This document shows positions 12,965-21,520 of a stretch of 64,000 bases of DNA, in pieces (within the stretch, counting starts at the first letter, position 1; each line of letters begins with the position of its first letter). The position numbers and the translations under genes are program-made. The notes under the pieces were generated by a model that was not told the DNA's origin, ran no database searches, and worked only from the letters and a program-made list of their open reading frames with translations. This DNA comes from Paraburkholderia sediminicola. GTDB taxonomy: Bacteria > Pseudomonadota > Gammaproteobacteria > Burkholderiales > Burkholderiaceae. Location: NCBI RefSeq assembly GCF_902859805.1, contig NZ_CADIKC010000013.1, positions 62,001-126,000 of the forward strand, given 5' to 3'.

Positions 12965-13687
12965 ATGACACTCAAACGGTTTGCCTGCGTGGTGGCGCTG
13001 CTGGGCGGCGCGTTCTCGATGCTCGCTGCGGCGCAGCCCGTCGTGCGCGAAGCGAACGCGGCTAACGCCGCTAACGCAGCGTCGAAGGCCGCTTCCGCTG
13101 ACGCACGTCGGCGCTCGCAGGACGCACCGTTTGCGTTTCGCGGTATTGCGCTCGGCATCACGCTCGACGAATTCCGCGCGGGTTCGACCGTGCGCGCTAC
13201 GCCGATTGGCAGCGTGCCCGTCTGCGAGACGGACGTGCAGGCAGGCGCGCTCGGCATGCGGTTGAAATCGCGCGAGAGTCTGACGGTGGCTTGCCGCTGG
13301 GCGCATCGCGCGGACGACGGCTGGGCGGTGTCGCAAGCCGTTGTCGACGGCGCGCCGTCGCTGGAACACGTGCTGCGCTTTGCGCGTGTCGACGGCCAGA
13401 GCGCGCTGCGTCTGTACGAGATTTCCTTTGTGATCGACGAAATTACCGCCGAAGACTTGCGCGACGCACTCGCGGACCGCTATGGCACGCCGCGTCTGGT
13501 GACGCAAAGCGTGTCGTCATCGGGCGCGCTGCCGGTCTACGTATGGGAAAACGCGGTGAGTTCGATCACGTTGTGTTTTCTGCCAGGCACCCGCAACGGC
13601 ACGCTCACCTATTTGCTGAAAGGCTCGGACGCATGGGTGAAATCGGTCGTGCGGCAATGGCAGGCGAGCGGCGCCGAGGCGGGGTGA
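12965..13687 (+). CDS. Hypothetical secreted protein (240 aa)
   Basis: The N-terminal signal peptide (MTLKRFACVVALLGGAF) ends near AAAQP at about residue 24. An Ala-Asn repeat tract (NAANAANAA) follows, then a globular region from about residue 54 (FRGIALGITLDEFRAG). Two Cys near 88 and 110 could form a disulphide in the periplasm. I do not recognise the family with certainty. The middle looks like the small periplasmic domains often found in Burkholderia envelope proteins. It starts 3 bp after the small lipoprotein gene. Confidence 0.7.
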   Translation: MTLKRFACVVALLGGAFSMLAAAQPVVREANAANAANAASKAASADARRRSQDAPFAFRGIALGITLDEFRAGSTVRATPIGSVPVCETDVQAGALGMRLKSRESLTVACRWAHRADDGWAVSQAVVDGAPSLEHVLRFARVDGQSALRLYEISFVIDEITAEDLRDALADRYGTPRLVTQSVSSSGALPVYVWENAVSSITLCFLPGTRNGTLTYLLKGSDAWVKSVVRQWQASGAEAG

Positions 13688-13819
13688 TGTCAGGCCTCAT
13701 CTGTCGCGCTGATTGCGGTCCCATGCGCGGCTCAGATTGCATTGTTGAACTCAGCGTCGGCATCAGGCACGACCGCAAAGTCCGTTTTTTTACCCGGCCG
13801 ATCCGGCCAAGGAGCATGC

Positions 13820-14491
13820 ATGACTGCGCTACGTCTCACTGTCGCGCTGGGCGCGGCGGCCTGCCTCGCGGCTTGCGGGAGCGGCCAACAGCCGTCAATC
13901 GTCGAAACGCCAATGTCGCCGCCGCTCGCGTCGGCGCCGCTGAACGTCAACACGCAAGGTGCGATCTATCAGGCCGGCGCGCCCTTGCTGCTCTACGAAA
14001 CCCCGCGTGCGCAGCATATCGGCGACGTGCTGACGATCCGCTTGTCGGAATCCTACAGCGGCAACAACAGCGCGACCGCCGCCGCGAGCCGTTCGAGCAG
14101 CATCACCGCGACCGCCGCCGATCAGTCGACCAATGCCGCCGCGCGGCTTGCGAGGCTATTCAACATCGGCTCGGCCAGTACTGAATACAAGGGACAGGGC
14201 AGCCTCACCGACATCAGCGGCATGACCGGCACGCTGGCCGTGACCGTGATCGGGACGATGTCGACCGGCAATCTGGTGGTGTCGGGTGAGAAGGTGATCG
14301 CGATGAGCGGCAATCGTGACCGCCTGCGTTTGTCGGGCATCGTCAATCCGAAGGATATCGAAGCAGGCAATTACGTGGCGTCCAGCAAGGTCGCGAACGC
14401 GCGCATCGAGCAGGCCGGCGTGGGGATGGTGTCCGACTCCACCACGATGGGCTGGCTGCAGAGAATGTTTCTGAGCGTGCTGACGTTTTAG
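13820..14491 (+). CDS. flgH: Flagellar L-ring protein FlgH (orphan copy)
   Basis: Outer-membrane lipoprotein of 223 aa, close to the usual FlgH length. In flagella FlgH forms the L-ring bushing around the rod. The start at 13820 is chosen because AAGGAG lies 5 bp upstream and it begins a proper lipoprotein signal (MTALRLTVALGAAACLAAC); the open frame extends 78 bp further up. Family marks are HIGDVLTIRLSE, LRLSGIVNPKDIEAGN, SSKVANARIEQAGVG and the C-terminal MGWLQRMFLSVLTF. No other flagellar gene (flgG, flgI, flgJ) is next to it, so this is either a displaced gene or a second copy with another role. Neighbours are lipoproteins and OmpR-type regulators. Confidence 0.85.
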   Translation: MTALRLTVALGAAACLAACGSGQQPSIVETPMSPPLASAPLNVNTQGAIYQAGAPLLLYETPRAQHIGDVLTIRLSESYSGNNSATAAASRSSSITATAADQSTNAAARLARLFNIGSASTEYKGQGSLTDISGMTGTLAVTVIGTMSTGNLVVSGEKVIAMSGNRDRLRLSGIVNPKDIEAGNYVASSKVANARIEQAGVGMVSDSTTMGWLQRMFLSVLTF

Positions 14492-14581
14492 CGGCGTGTG
14501 CGTGAGATGCGCGAGATGCGTGACACGCCGCGCAGGTTTTCTCAAGTCCGATGCCTCGCGCCGGGTGCTCCCCGGCAAGCA

Positions 14582-15322
14582 TCACGCAAGCGGCGGCGCG
14601 TCGCGCTCCGCAGCGCCGATTTCACCGTCCGGCACGAACACGTAGCCGCGTCCCCAGACGGTCTGCACATAGCGAGGCTCGGACGGATCCACTTCGATCA
14701 GCCGCCGCAAACGCCAGATCGAGACGTCGAGACTGCGATTGCGATGCACCTCGCTATTGCCGTGCAGTTTCTCCAGCAACTGCGCGCGCGTAAGTACGGT
14801 CATTGAGTGCGTGACGAACACCTTAAGCATCGCGAATTCGCTCGAACGCAGCGGAATCCGCTCACCGTCGCGGCGCAATTCGCGCGCCGGAAAATTCACC
14901 TCGAAACGACCGAAGCGATAGGGCGCGCGGTGTTCCGGCGCGCTCGGCGCAATCGTGCCGCGTCGGCGCAGGACCGTGCGAATCCGCGCGACCAGCTCGC
15001 TCGGTTCGAATGGCTTGCCGAGATAGTCGTCGGCGCCGAGTTCGAGGCCGATCACGCGGTCGATCGGATCGGCGCGTGCGGTCAGCAGGATCACAGGAAT
15101 ATCGTCGCCGGCGACGCGTAATGCGCGCAGCGCGCTAATGCCGTCGAGCTCCGGCATCATGATGTCGAGCACGACCAGCGCGGGACGTTCGTCCTGCAAG
15201 CTACGCTGCAGCGCCATGCCGTGTTCGAGCGTGGACACCTTGAAGCCACGCCCCACCAGATATTCGCTGACGAGCTCACGTACGACGGGGTCGTCATCGA
15301 CGACCAGAATGGATTGGTTCAT
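14582..15322 (-). CDS. Response regulator, OmpR family, no adjacent kinase
   Basis: DNA-binding response regulator of 246 aa. The start at 15322 (MNQSILVVDDDP) puts the acidic pocket at D9-D11 and the phospho-acceptor at D53 (VVLDIMMPELDG), exactly as in the regulator at 11352-12092; an in-frame Met nine bases upstream is also possible, and the longer open frame further up has no regulator-like sequence. The receiver Lys is in YLGKPFEPSELVARI. The winged helix ends RLRRLIEVDPSEPRYV and GRGYVFVPD. No histidine kinase is adjacent. The kinase at 10084 could serve both regulators, which is inference. Confidence 0.92.
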   Translation of the reverse strand: MNQSILVVDDDPVVRELVSEYLVGRGFKVSTLEHGMALQRSLQDERPALVVLDIMMPELDGISALRALRVAGDDIPVILLTARADPIDRVIGLELGADDYLGKPFEPSELVARIRTVLRRRGTIAPSAPEHRAPYRFGRFEVNFPARELRRDGERIPLRSSEFAMLKVFVTHSMTVLTRAQLLEKLHGNSEVHRNRSLDVSIWRLRRLIEVDPSEPRYVQTVWGRGYVFVPDGEIGAAERDAPPLA

Positions 15323-15414
15323 CCAGGTCATCTTAGTGATCCACGCGAGCGGCGCAAAGCGCGAAACGCTTTCGAATCCTTTCCCGTGTAAGAGAAAGCA
15401 AGCAGGCCTTGCGC

Positions 15415-16056
15415 CTAGTTCGCCAGCGATGTCTGGATGGTCTGCATCGGTTGCCGGGCCAGTTGGGTCTGATCGACCACCATCTTGTCGATCAGGCCAT
15501 TGAGTTTGGTTGAGGCGGTAGAGAAGCGGTCGGTGTTGAGGCCGCCGGTCTGGTAACGCGCGGTGACGAGAATGCGACCGTGCTGGATTAACGTCAGATC
15601 GATGATCGACAGATACTGGATCGTTTCGTCGCTGAACGAACGGCGGCCGTAATCGATTGCGGCGTTGTAGACGAGGCGCGCCTCGCACCCGGCGGGTGAG
15701 GTGCCCGGATTGTAGACGTCCGAACGAATGCCGTGCCGGTCAAGCGCAAGCTGCAGCGCCGGCACGAAATCGCCGACCGTCACAGTCTGATTTACTTCGA
15801 TGCAGACGTTATGCACGTCCGCCGGGCGGCCATTGATGAAGGTCGGCGACGAGTAGTTCGCCGCGATCGCGTAGCCGGCCTGAATCACGGAGCCGGTGGC
15901 GTCGGCCGCCGAGATCAGCGTCCACGCGCAGCCGTTCAGACCGCAGGCAAGGGTGGCCGAAGCGGCAAGCCACGCACAAGGCCGCCGCAACATGACCCAC
16001 GCGGCCATTGGGGCCCGCGTGAAAGCGTAAGCGCGCAAGCTTGGCATAGAGGTCAT
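15415..16056 (-). CDS. Hypothetical lipoprotein (213 aa)
   Basis: Putative envelope lipoprotein with a long n-region (about 30 residues with several Arg), a hydrophobic stretch and a lipobox LNGC (Cys43). A start at the internal Met17 or Met22 would give a more normal signal. The mature part has two Cys (in HNVCIEV and PAGCEARL) and beta-rich sequence (RILVTARYQTGGL). I do not recognise the family. It faces away from flgH and lies upstream of the orphan regulator gene, with 92 bp between them. Confidence 0.7.
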   Translation of the reverse strand: MTSMPSLRAYAFTRAPMAAWVMLRRPCAWLAASATLACGLNGCAWTLISAADATGSVIQAGYAIAANYSSPTFINGRPADVHNVCIEVNQTVTVGDFVPALQLALDRHGIRSDVYNPGTSPAGCEARLVYNAAIDYGRRSFSDETIQYLSIIDLTLIQHGRILVTARYQTGGLNTDRFSTASTKLNGLIDKMVVDQTQLARQPMQTIQTSLAN

Positions 16057-16146
16057 GATGCGGTGCCTGGTGGCGGTGAGGAAGTGCGGCGAATGACAAC
16101 GGGTCCCAGCGGAAACGCAGCGGAGCGTGGCAAAAACGGCCCACGC

Positions 16147-16608
16147 TCAGCGCGTGACGCGCAGGCGCAGCTCGTTTTGCCCTTGCACGCTGGCCGTCAC
16201 GTTCACGCGCCGGTCTTCGGTGGTCACGATGAAATGCTGACGCGTCGGCGTGTTGACGTCGTGCACCACGTTCGGAAAGCAGGCGGCGATATCGGCGCCG
16301 AATTCTTCGAGCGGATCGTTGACGACACCGTCGGCTTGCCAGTGTGCGCGCCAGTGGCAATCGTAGGCATGCGTGTTGGCGCGGCAGTCGTCCATGGCCG
16401 ATACGCCCGGCAGTTGCGCGGCAGGTTGCGCGTGCAGCTGCTTGAAGTCGGGTGCGTCGACGATGTGTTTGAGCGCGGGGCAAACATCCGCCGGCTCATT
16501 GGGCTGGGTGGCTTGCGCAGCGTACGCGGCGCTCGTGAGCAGCAGGGCTGCGCCAAGCGCAAGCGCTGCGCGCTGGGTCAAAGGATAGAAGCGGCGATCG
16601 AATGACAT
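16147..16608 (-). CDS. Hypothetical periplasmic protein (153 aa)
   Basis: The start at 16608 is chosen because it begins a clean Sec signal peptide (MSFDRRFYPL, hydrophobic run, cleavage near AAYA-AQ); the frame is open 90 bp further upstream. The mature part of about 125 aa has four Cys (DVCPALK, MDDCRAN, YDCHWRAHW, AACFPNV), suggesting two disulphides. The C-terminus is strand-rich. The family is not recognised. It lies 90 bp upstream of the hypothetical lipoprotein gene and may share its transcript. Confidence 0.68.
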   Translation of the reverse strand: MSFDRRFYPLTQRAALALGAALLLTSAAYAAQATQPNEPADVCPALKHIVDAPDFKQLHAQPAAQLPGVSAMDDCRANTHAYDCHWRAHWQADGVVNDPLEEFGADIAACFPNVVHDVNTPTRQHFIVTTEDRRVNVTASVQGQNELRLRVTR

Positions 16609-16774
16609 GTGCGGAGAGTCCAGTAGCAGTAAGGGGCGGGGCGGGCGGCGCGTGGTACGGCCCGCACGACTATCGTCGCTGCTACAGGGGATTTTCAAAG
16701 GGCGGAACAGCTTGCCCGCTTCGCAAATGCTTTCGAACTGTTCTCGCGTGTTTCCGGATGTTGCGGCGCGCTGC

Positions 16775-17611
16775 CTAACCGAGCGTCAGGCCGCCGTCGA
16801 TATGAATCACCTGGCCGGTGATGTGACGCGCTTCGTCGGAGAGCAGGAAGGCGATCAGCGCGGCGATATCCGCGGGTTCGGCGACGTGGCCGAGCGGCGT
16901 CGCTTCGGCGGCGCGCGTCCACACCGATGCATTATCGGCACTTGGGCCGCGATCTTTACGGGTATAGCCGGGCGCGACGCAGTTGACCGTCACGCCATGC
17001 GGCGCAAGTTCGGCGGCGGCGGTTTTGGCCAGTGACTCGATCGCCGCTTTCGCCGCAGCCGTTGCGGCGAACGGCGCATCCACGCGATAGCGATGCGCGA
17101 CGAAGGAACTGAGCGCGACCACGCGACCTCGCTTCGAGGTTTCCAGAGCGGGCGTCGCACGCTTGACGAGCGCGGCGAACGCGGCCGGCATGGCGGCGAA
17201 GGCAGCGCTGAACACATCCGCATCGAGTGCGTTGAGCGTTTGCCGTTGCGCGTGGCCAGCGTTCGCTACCAGCTGATCAAGCGCGCCGAAGCTCGCGAGC
17301 GTTTGATGAATCACGTGTTCCGCAGCGCCGCGTTCGGCGAGATCGCCGAACACCGTCGCGCAGCGCGCGCCGTTCGCGCCGCAATCGGCGGCCACTTGTG
17401 CAAGACGCTGGCGCGCTTCGTCGTCGGCGCCGCGTGCATGCAGCATCAACGCGGTGCGCGGCGCGGCGATGCGCCGGGCCAGTGCGGCGCCGATGCCGGA
17501 GCCCGCGCCGGTGATCAGGACAACCCGATCGGGGCCGGCGTCAGCCATGCCAGTCGTGCTGCTTGCGTCACCGGCGCTGCTCATGTCGCTCGAGTTGCTC
17601 ATGCTGTTCAC
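16775..17611 (-). CDS. Short-chain dehydrogenase/reductase family protein, non-canonical active site
   Basis: Rossmann-fold SDR of 278 aa. The cofactor motif TGxxxGIG is intact (ITGAGSGIGAALA) and the NAG motif is present (VANAG). The active-site region reads SSFVAHRYR and then FAATAAAKAAIESL: the conserved Lys is there, but the position of the catalytic Tyr (YxxxK) holds Thr. The C-terminus is normal for the family (RHITGQVIHIDGGLTLG). It starts at GTG, overlapping the stop of the ABC transporter gene by 4 bp, so translation is coupled. It may reduce a substrate by another mechanism or be a non-catalytic member. Confidence 0.85.
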   Translation of the reverse strand: MNSMSNSSDMSSAGDASSTTGMADAGPDRVVLITGAGSGIGAALARRIAAPRTALMLHARGADDEARQRLAQVAADCGANGARCATVFGDLAERGAAEHVIHQTLASFGALDQLVANAGHAQRQTLNALDADVFSAAFAAMPAAFAALVKRATPALETSKRGRVVALSSFVAHRYRVDAPFAATAAAKAAIESLAKTAAAELAPHGVTVNCVAPGYTRKDRGPSADNASVWTRAAEATPLGHVAEPADIAALIAFLLSDEARHITGQVIHIDGGLTLG

Positions 17612-19365
17612 GCGGCGATCGGTTCGCCCGAGCGCTCGACGTCGAGCGTTTCGTCATGGAACGCCGCAAGCGATTCGCGATGTGCCACGCTGACGATCGC
17701 CGCCTGCGGCAGCCGCTCGGTGAATACATGATAGAGGCGTGCCTCGTTTTCCGAGTCGAGCGCGCTGGTCGCCTCATCGAGGAACAGGTAGTCCGGTTTG
17801 TGCAGCAGCACGCGCGCGCCGGCGAGACGCTGTTGTTCACCCGGCGAGAGAATGCGCGTCCAGTGCCCCGATTCCTGCAGACGGTCGGCGTACTCCGACA
17901 GGCGGCAGGTGATCAGTGCTTCGCGGCATTCGTCGTCGGTGTAGGTGTCTGCAGAAGACGGATAGGTGAGCGCCGCCTTCAGCGTGCCGATCGGCATGTA
18001 GCTGACCTGCGGGATGAACATCATGCGCGCGTTGACCGGTGCGTCGATCGAGCCGTCGCCGAACGGCCACAAGCCGGCGAGCGCACGCATCAGCGTGCTC
18101 TTGCCGGAGCCGGACGGACCCCGCACCAGCCAGCGCGAGCCCGGCTTGATCGCGATATCGCGGATGCGCGACAACGGGTTGCCGTTCGGCAGCGCAAGCT
18201 GGAGGCCTTCTGTTGTGAGCTGGTCTTCGTCGACGAAATGCAGATTGATGCCGCCATGCGCGGTAGCGGGGGACACCGATTCCTTCAGACGCGGCGCATG
18301 CACGATGCGCTTGAATTCACGCAACCGGTTCACGGTAGCGCGCCATTCAACGAGGCTGCCGTAACTATTGATGAACCACGAAAACGAATCGCTGACGGTA
18401 CCGAATGCGCTCGAGATCTGCATCAGTACGCCGAACGTGAAAGCGCCCGCAAAGTAGCGGGGTGCGGCGACCACCAGCGGAAAGATGATTGCAATCTGGC
18501 CGTAGAAGGCCGTCACGAAGGTGAGCCGCTTGGTGTACTTCATCACCTGCCACCAGTTGTCGCGGATGCGGCCGAACAAGGAGTGCGTGTTCTTCTTCTC
18601 CGTCTCCATGCCGTCGTAGAAGGCGATCTGCTCGGCGTTTTCACGCAGACGGATCAGACCGAAACGGAAATCCGCCTCGACTTTTTGCGCCTGGTAATTG
18701 ATCGACACGAGCGGATGGCCGACCTTCTGGATAATCACTGAGCCGACCACCGCGTATAGCGCTGCGGCCCACACCATGTAGCCCGGAATCTGCACCGGCA
18801 TGCCGCCGAGCGAAACGGTCAGCGCACCGGCCAGCGACCACAGGATCGTCATGAACGAGACCAGCGTGACGACCGTGGACAGCAGATCGAGGGTCAACGA
18901 AAGCGTGCTGGTGGCGAGCGATTGCAAGTCGTCGCTGATCCGCTGGTCGGGGTTGTCGGCGAGCCGGTCGCGTTCGATCCGGTAGAAAGCGCTGTCGTGC
19001 AACCATTCGTTGAGATAACGCGTGGTCAGCCACTGGCGCCAGCGGAAGCCGAGCATCTGGCGTAGATAGCGGCCGTACACGGCAAGGATGATGAAGCCGA
19101 ATGCGAGCCCCGAGAACACCATCAGCAGGTGCGGGAAATCGTGCACGTTCTTCGTTTGCAGCGCGTTGTAGAAGTCGGCGCTCCAGCGGTTCAGGCGCAC
19201 GTTGATCCACACGATGAGCAGGTTTATCACGACGATCGTGATGAGCAGCGCCCATGCCGTTTTTCGTTCTTCGGAAACCCAGTAAGGTTTGATCAGGCTC
19301 CATGCGGAGACTTTTTCGTCCGGCGGCAGCGCGGGGCTGGAAGCGGTATTCGGTGTCATGAGCAT
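17608..19365 (-). CDS. ABC transporter, SbmA/BacA-YddA type, fused membrane and ATPase domains
   Basis: Half-transporter of 585 aa. The N-terminal half has about six membrane segments of the SbmA/BacA type (YNALQTKNVHDF, GFRWRQWLTTRYLNEWL, NPDQRISDD), the class that moves peptides and very-long-chain lipids or B12. The C-terminal ATPase has Walker A GPSGSGKST, a signature reading LSPGEQQRLAGAR and Walker B YLFLDEATSALD. The D-loop and H-loop (VSVAHRESL) are intact. It is upstream of, and coupled to, the SDR gene. The substrate is unknown. Confidence 0.9.
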   Translation of the reverse strand: MLMTPNTASSPALPPDEKVSAWSLIKPYWVSEERKTAWALLITIVVINLLIVWINVRLNRWSADFYNALQTKNVHDFPHLLMVFSGLAFGFIILAVYGRYLRQMLGFRWRQWLTTRYLNEWLHDSAFYRIERDRLADNPDQRISDDLQSLATSTLSLTLDLLSTVVTLVSFMTILWSLAGALTVSLGGMPVQIPGYMVWAAALYAVVGSVIIQKVGHPLVSINYQAQKVEADFRFGLIRLRENAEQIAFYDGMETEKKNTHSLFGRIRDNWWQVMKYTKRLTFVTAFYGQIAIIFPLVVAAPRYFAGAFTFGVLMQISSAFGTVSDSFSWFINSYGSLVEWRATVNRLREFKRIVHAPRLKESVSPATAHGGINLHFVDEDQLTTEGLQLALPNGNPLSRIRDIAIKPGSRWLVRGPSGSGKSTLMRALAGLWPFGDGSIDAPVNARMMFIPQVSYMPIGTLKAALTYPSSADTYTDDECREALITCRLSEYADRLQESGHWTRILSPGEQQRLAGARVLLHKPDYLFLDEATSALDSENEARLYHVFTERLPQAAIVSVAHRESLAAFHDETLDVERSGEPIAA

Positions 19366-19684
19366 CCTGGTGAAGTGCTGGCCCGCGTCGGGCGGCCCCA
19401 GTCGGGCCGGCCCAACGGCGGGTTTGCGGTGCGTGCCCCGGGCGTCGTGCTCGACGAACGCACGTCCGGGTGAGCGACCGATTCTGGCGCGAAGCCCTTA
19501 AGTGAAAATTAATTTCCGCTCTGAGCTCCCGCCTCGATGCCGCTGGCGCGCGGGCGGCCAGGCATGTCACCCGCGCACCAGTGGCATCCGGTCCTGGCAT
19601 TGTGCCAGAGCGCTGCATCCGGCCGTATTGATGAATCGAAAGATAGTGACGGATCAACGGCGTGTGACGCCGGAGGCCGTTGGT

Positions 19685-19714
19685 TTGCGGGCGCCGCGCC
19701 TTTTATGGTCTAAT
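19685..19714 (+). promoter_or_regulatory. Candidate sigma-70 promoter of the thi operon
   Basis: TTGCGG (19685-19690) and TCTAAT (19709-19714) are separated by 18 bp. Transcription would start near 19721, just before the riboswitch aptamer. The -35 match is weak (3 of 6) and the -10 is good (5 of 6). Confidence 0.4.
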
Positions 19715-19724
19715 GACCTTCGAC

Positions 19725-19827
19725 GAAACAGGGGTGCTTTGCCCACAGGCAGCGTGATTTTCACGCAGCGGCGGCGAGGCTGAGAGAGACCCTTTGCACC
19801 CGATCCGGGTAATACCGGCGCGGGAAG
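19725..19827 (+). ncRNA. TPP riboswitch (THI element)
   Basis: The conserved aptamer parts occur in order: GGGGTGC (19731), the CTGAGA core (19780-19785), ACCCTTTGCACCCGATCCGG (19789-19808) and GGGTAATACCGGCG (19807-19820). This is the thiamin pyrophosphate sensing element that lowers expression of thiamin genes when TPP is plentiful. It lies 246 bp before thiO. The long gap with a T-run suggests that control is at transcription termination, though a translational mode cannot be excluded. Confidence 0.93.
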
Positions 19828-20072
19828 TTTCCGGAAGCAGCCAGTCTTCCATTCCCCGCCGGGCGGCGTCCGTCATTGGACGTGCTTATTGCCCGGCCGG
19901 CCTCACCCGCCGGTTTCGTCCTGGGTACGTGCGTTTTTTTGCCGTACGGAAAGGACTCGATGACCGCCTATTCTTCAGACATGTGTTTTGCTCTTCACCG
20001 CGTTTTCGTCGGTTGTGTCGGCGCGCCGTGCTGCTTGAGCGTTGCTTGCCGCTGTAACTCGGAGTGCGTGCG

Positions 20073-21203
20073 ATGAATCGTTTAGCTCAACCCGATTTCG
20101 CCGTGCTCGGCGGTGGGCTGTGCGGACGCCTCGTTGCGTGGCGTCTTGCCGGTGAAGGACATCGCGTGGCGCTCTATGAGCGCGGCGATGCCGCGGGTAC
20201 GCAAGCGGCAGCCTGGGTCGCCGCCGCGATGCTGGCGCCGCTCGCCGAAGCCGCAAGTGCCGAATTGCTGATCACCCGTCTGGGCGCAAGTTCGCTCGAC
20301 ACCTGGCCGCGCGTGCTGGCCGAATTGCCCGAACCGGTGTTTTTCCAGCGCAATGGCACGCTGGTCGTATGGCATCACGCCGACCGCACCGAAGCGCCGC
20401 TGTTCGAACGCCGGGTGCGCTCAAACGCGCCTGCCGAGTTGCTCGACGGCGGCTTCGTGACGCTGGCGGGCGCTCAACTCGGCGCCGCCGAGCCCGCATT
20501 GGCGGGCCGCTTCAACCAGGGCTGGTTGCTGCCGCGCGAAGGCCAGCTGGATAACCGTCAGGTGTTGACCGCGCTCGCCGCGGGACTTGCCCAGCGTGGT
20601 GTCGAAACGCACTGGAACACGCCGGTCGACGATCATGCGCTGCCGGCTGCCTGCATCACGATCGACTGCCGGGGGTTGGGCGCGAAGCCGGTGCTGCCTA
20701 CGTTGCGTGGCATTCGCGGTGAAGTCGCCCGCGTGCATGCGCCGGGTATCAAGCTGACGCGGCCGGTGCGCCTGCTGCATCCGCGCTACCCGCTGTATAT
20801 CGCGCCGAAGCAGGACGATCTCTACGTGATCGGCGCGACCGAAGTCGAAGGCGAGGACATGTCGCCCGTCAGCGTGCGCTCGGCGCTCGAGCTGCTGAGT
20901 GCGGCGTTTTCCGTGCATCCTGGCTTCGGCGAGGCACGCATCCTCGAACTGAATTCGCAGTGCCGCCCGACTTTGCCGGACCACCGTCCGGCCTTGCTGT
21001 GGGATGGCGCGCAGACATTGCGCGTGAACGGCCTGTACCGGCACGGCTACATGATCGTGCCCGAAGTTGCCGACGAAGCTGTGCGCTTCGCCGCAGCGCT
21101 GCTCGACGGCCGCATCGGCGACGCCGATGCTTTCGCCGACTGGCAAAATGCCGCGCGCTGGAGCGAGCTGTTTCAACTGGACGCCACGCGGGAGCCGGCA
21201 TGA
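20073..21203 (+). CDS. thiO: FAD-dependent glycine oxidase
   Basis: ThiO oxidises glycine to dehydroglycine (iminoglycine), the nitrogen source for the thiazole ring of thiamin. The protein is 376 aa from the ATG at 20073, preceded by GGAG nine bases upstream; a GTG three codons earlier is also open. The FAD motif is VLGGGLCGRLVAWRLAGEG near residue 11, and the C-terminal DAO-fold signature includes YIAPKQDDLYVIGATEVEGED and NGLYRHGYMIVPEVA. It is first in the thiOSGE operon beneath the TPP riboswitch. Confidence 0.93.
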   Translation: MNRLAQPDFAVLGGGLCGRLVAWRLAGEGHRVALYERGDAAGTQAAAWVAAAMLAPLAEAASAELLITRLGASSLDTWPRVLAELPEPVFFQRNGTLVVWHHADRTEAPLFERRVRSNAPAELLDGGFVTLAGAQLGAAEPALAGRFNQGWLLPREGQLDNRQVLTALAAGLAQRGVETHWNTPVDDHALPAACITIDCRGLGAKPVLPTLRGIRGEVARVHAPGIKLTRPVRLLHPRYPLYIAPKQDDLYVIGATEVEGEDMSPVSVRSALELLSAAFSVHPGFGEARILELNSQCRPTLPDHRPALLWDGAQTLRVNGLYRHGYMIVPEVADEAVRFAAALLDGRIGDADAFADWQNAARWSELFQLDATREPA

Positions 21204-21289
21204 GCGTTGCGCGCCTGCGGGTGAAATAACCGCGGGCAAACAAGGGCGCCGTGCCGTTACCGCTATCGATTGAACCGTATTCGAACACC

Positions 21290-21487
21290 ATGGACATTCA
21301 TATCAATCAGAAGCCGTTGTCGTTGCCCGAAGGCGCGACTGTCGCCGATGCGCTCGCCGCGTTCGGCGCGCGTCCGCCATTTGCGGTCGCACTGAACGGC
21401 GATTTCGTCGCGCGCACCCAACATGCGGCGCGCTCGCTGCAGCCGGGCGACAAGCTCGATGTCGTGCAACCCGTGGCCGGCGGTTAA
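21290..21487 (+). CDS. thiS: Sulfur carrier protein ThiS
   Basis: Ubiquitin-like sulfur carrier of 65 aa ending in the required Gly-Gly (VVQPVAGG). The C-terminus is adenylated and thiocarboxylated to bring sulfur to ThiG. The start at 21290 (MDIHINQKPLSL) gives the usual length; the longer open frame upstream adds 13 residues not seen in the family. It lies between thiO and thiG. The adenylating enzyme ThiF is not in the window. Confidence 0.93.
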   Translation: MDIHINQKPLSLPEGATVADALAAFGARPPFAVALNGDFVARTQHAARSLQPGDKLDVVQPVAGG

Positions 21488-21520
21488 GCCCCGCGCCACG
21501 CCTTGCCGGAGACCAGGATT

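Larger units (their letters stand above)
19366..20072 (+). other. 707-bp leader/intergenic region before the thi operon
   Basis: Holds the ABC-transporter upstream region on its left, then a candidate promoter at 19685-19714, the TPP riboswitch at 19725-19827 and a distal part up to thiO with a run of seven T at 19934-19940 behind GC-rich inverted segments. Short open frames in it overlap the riboswitch and have no family features. Confidence 0.6.
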
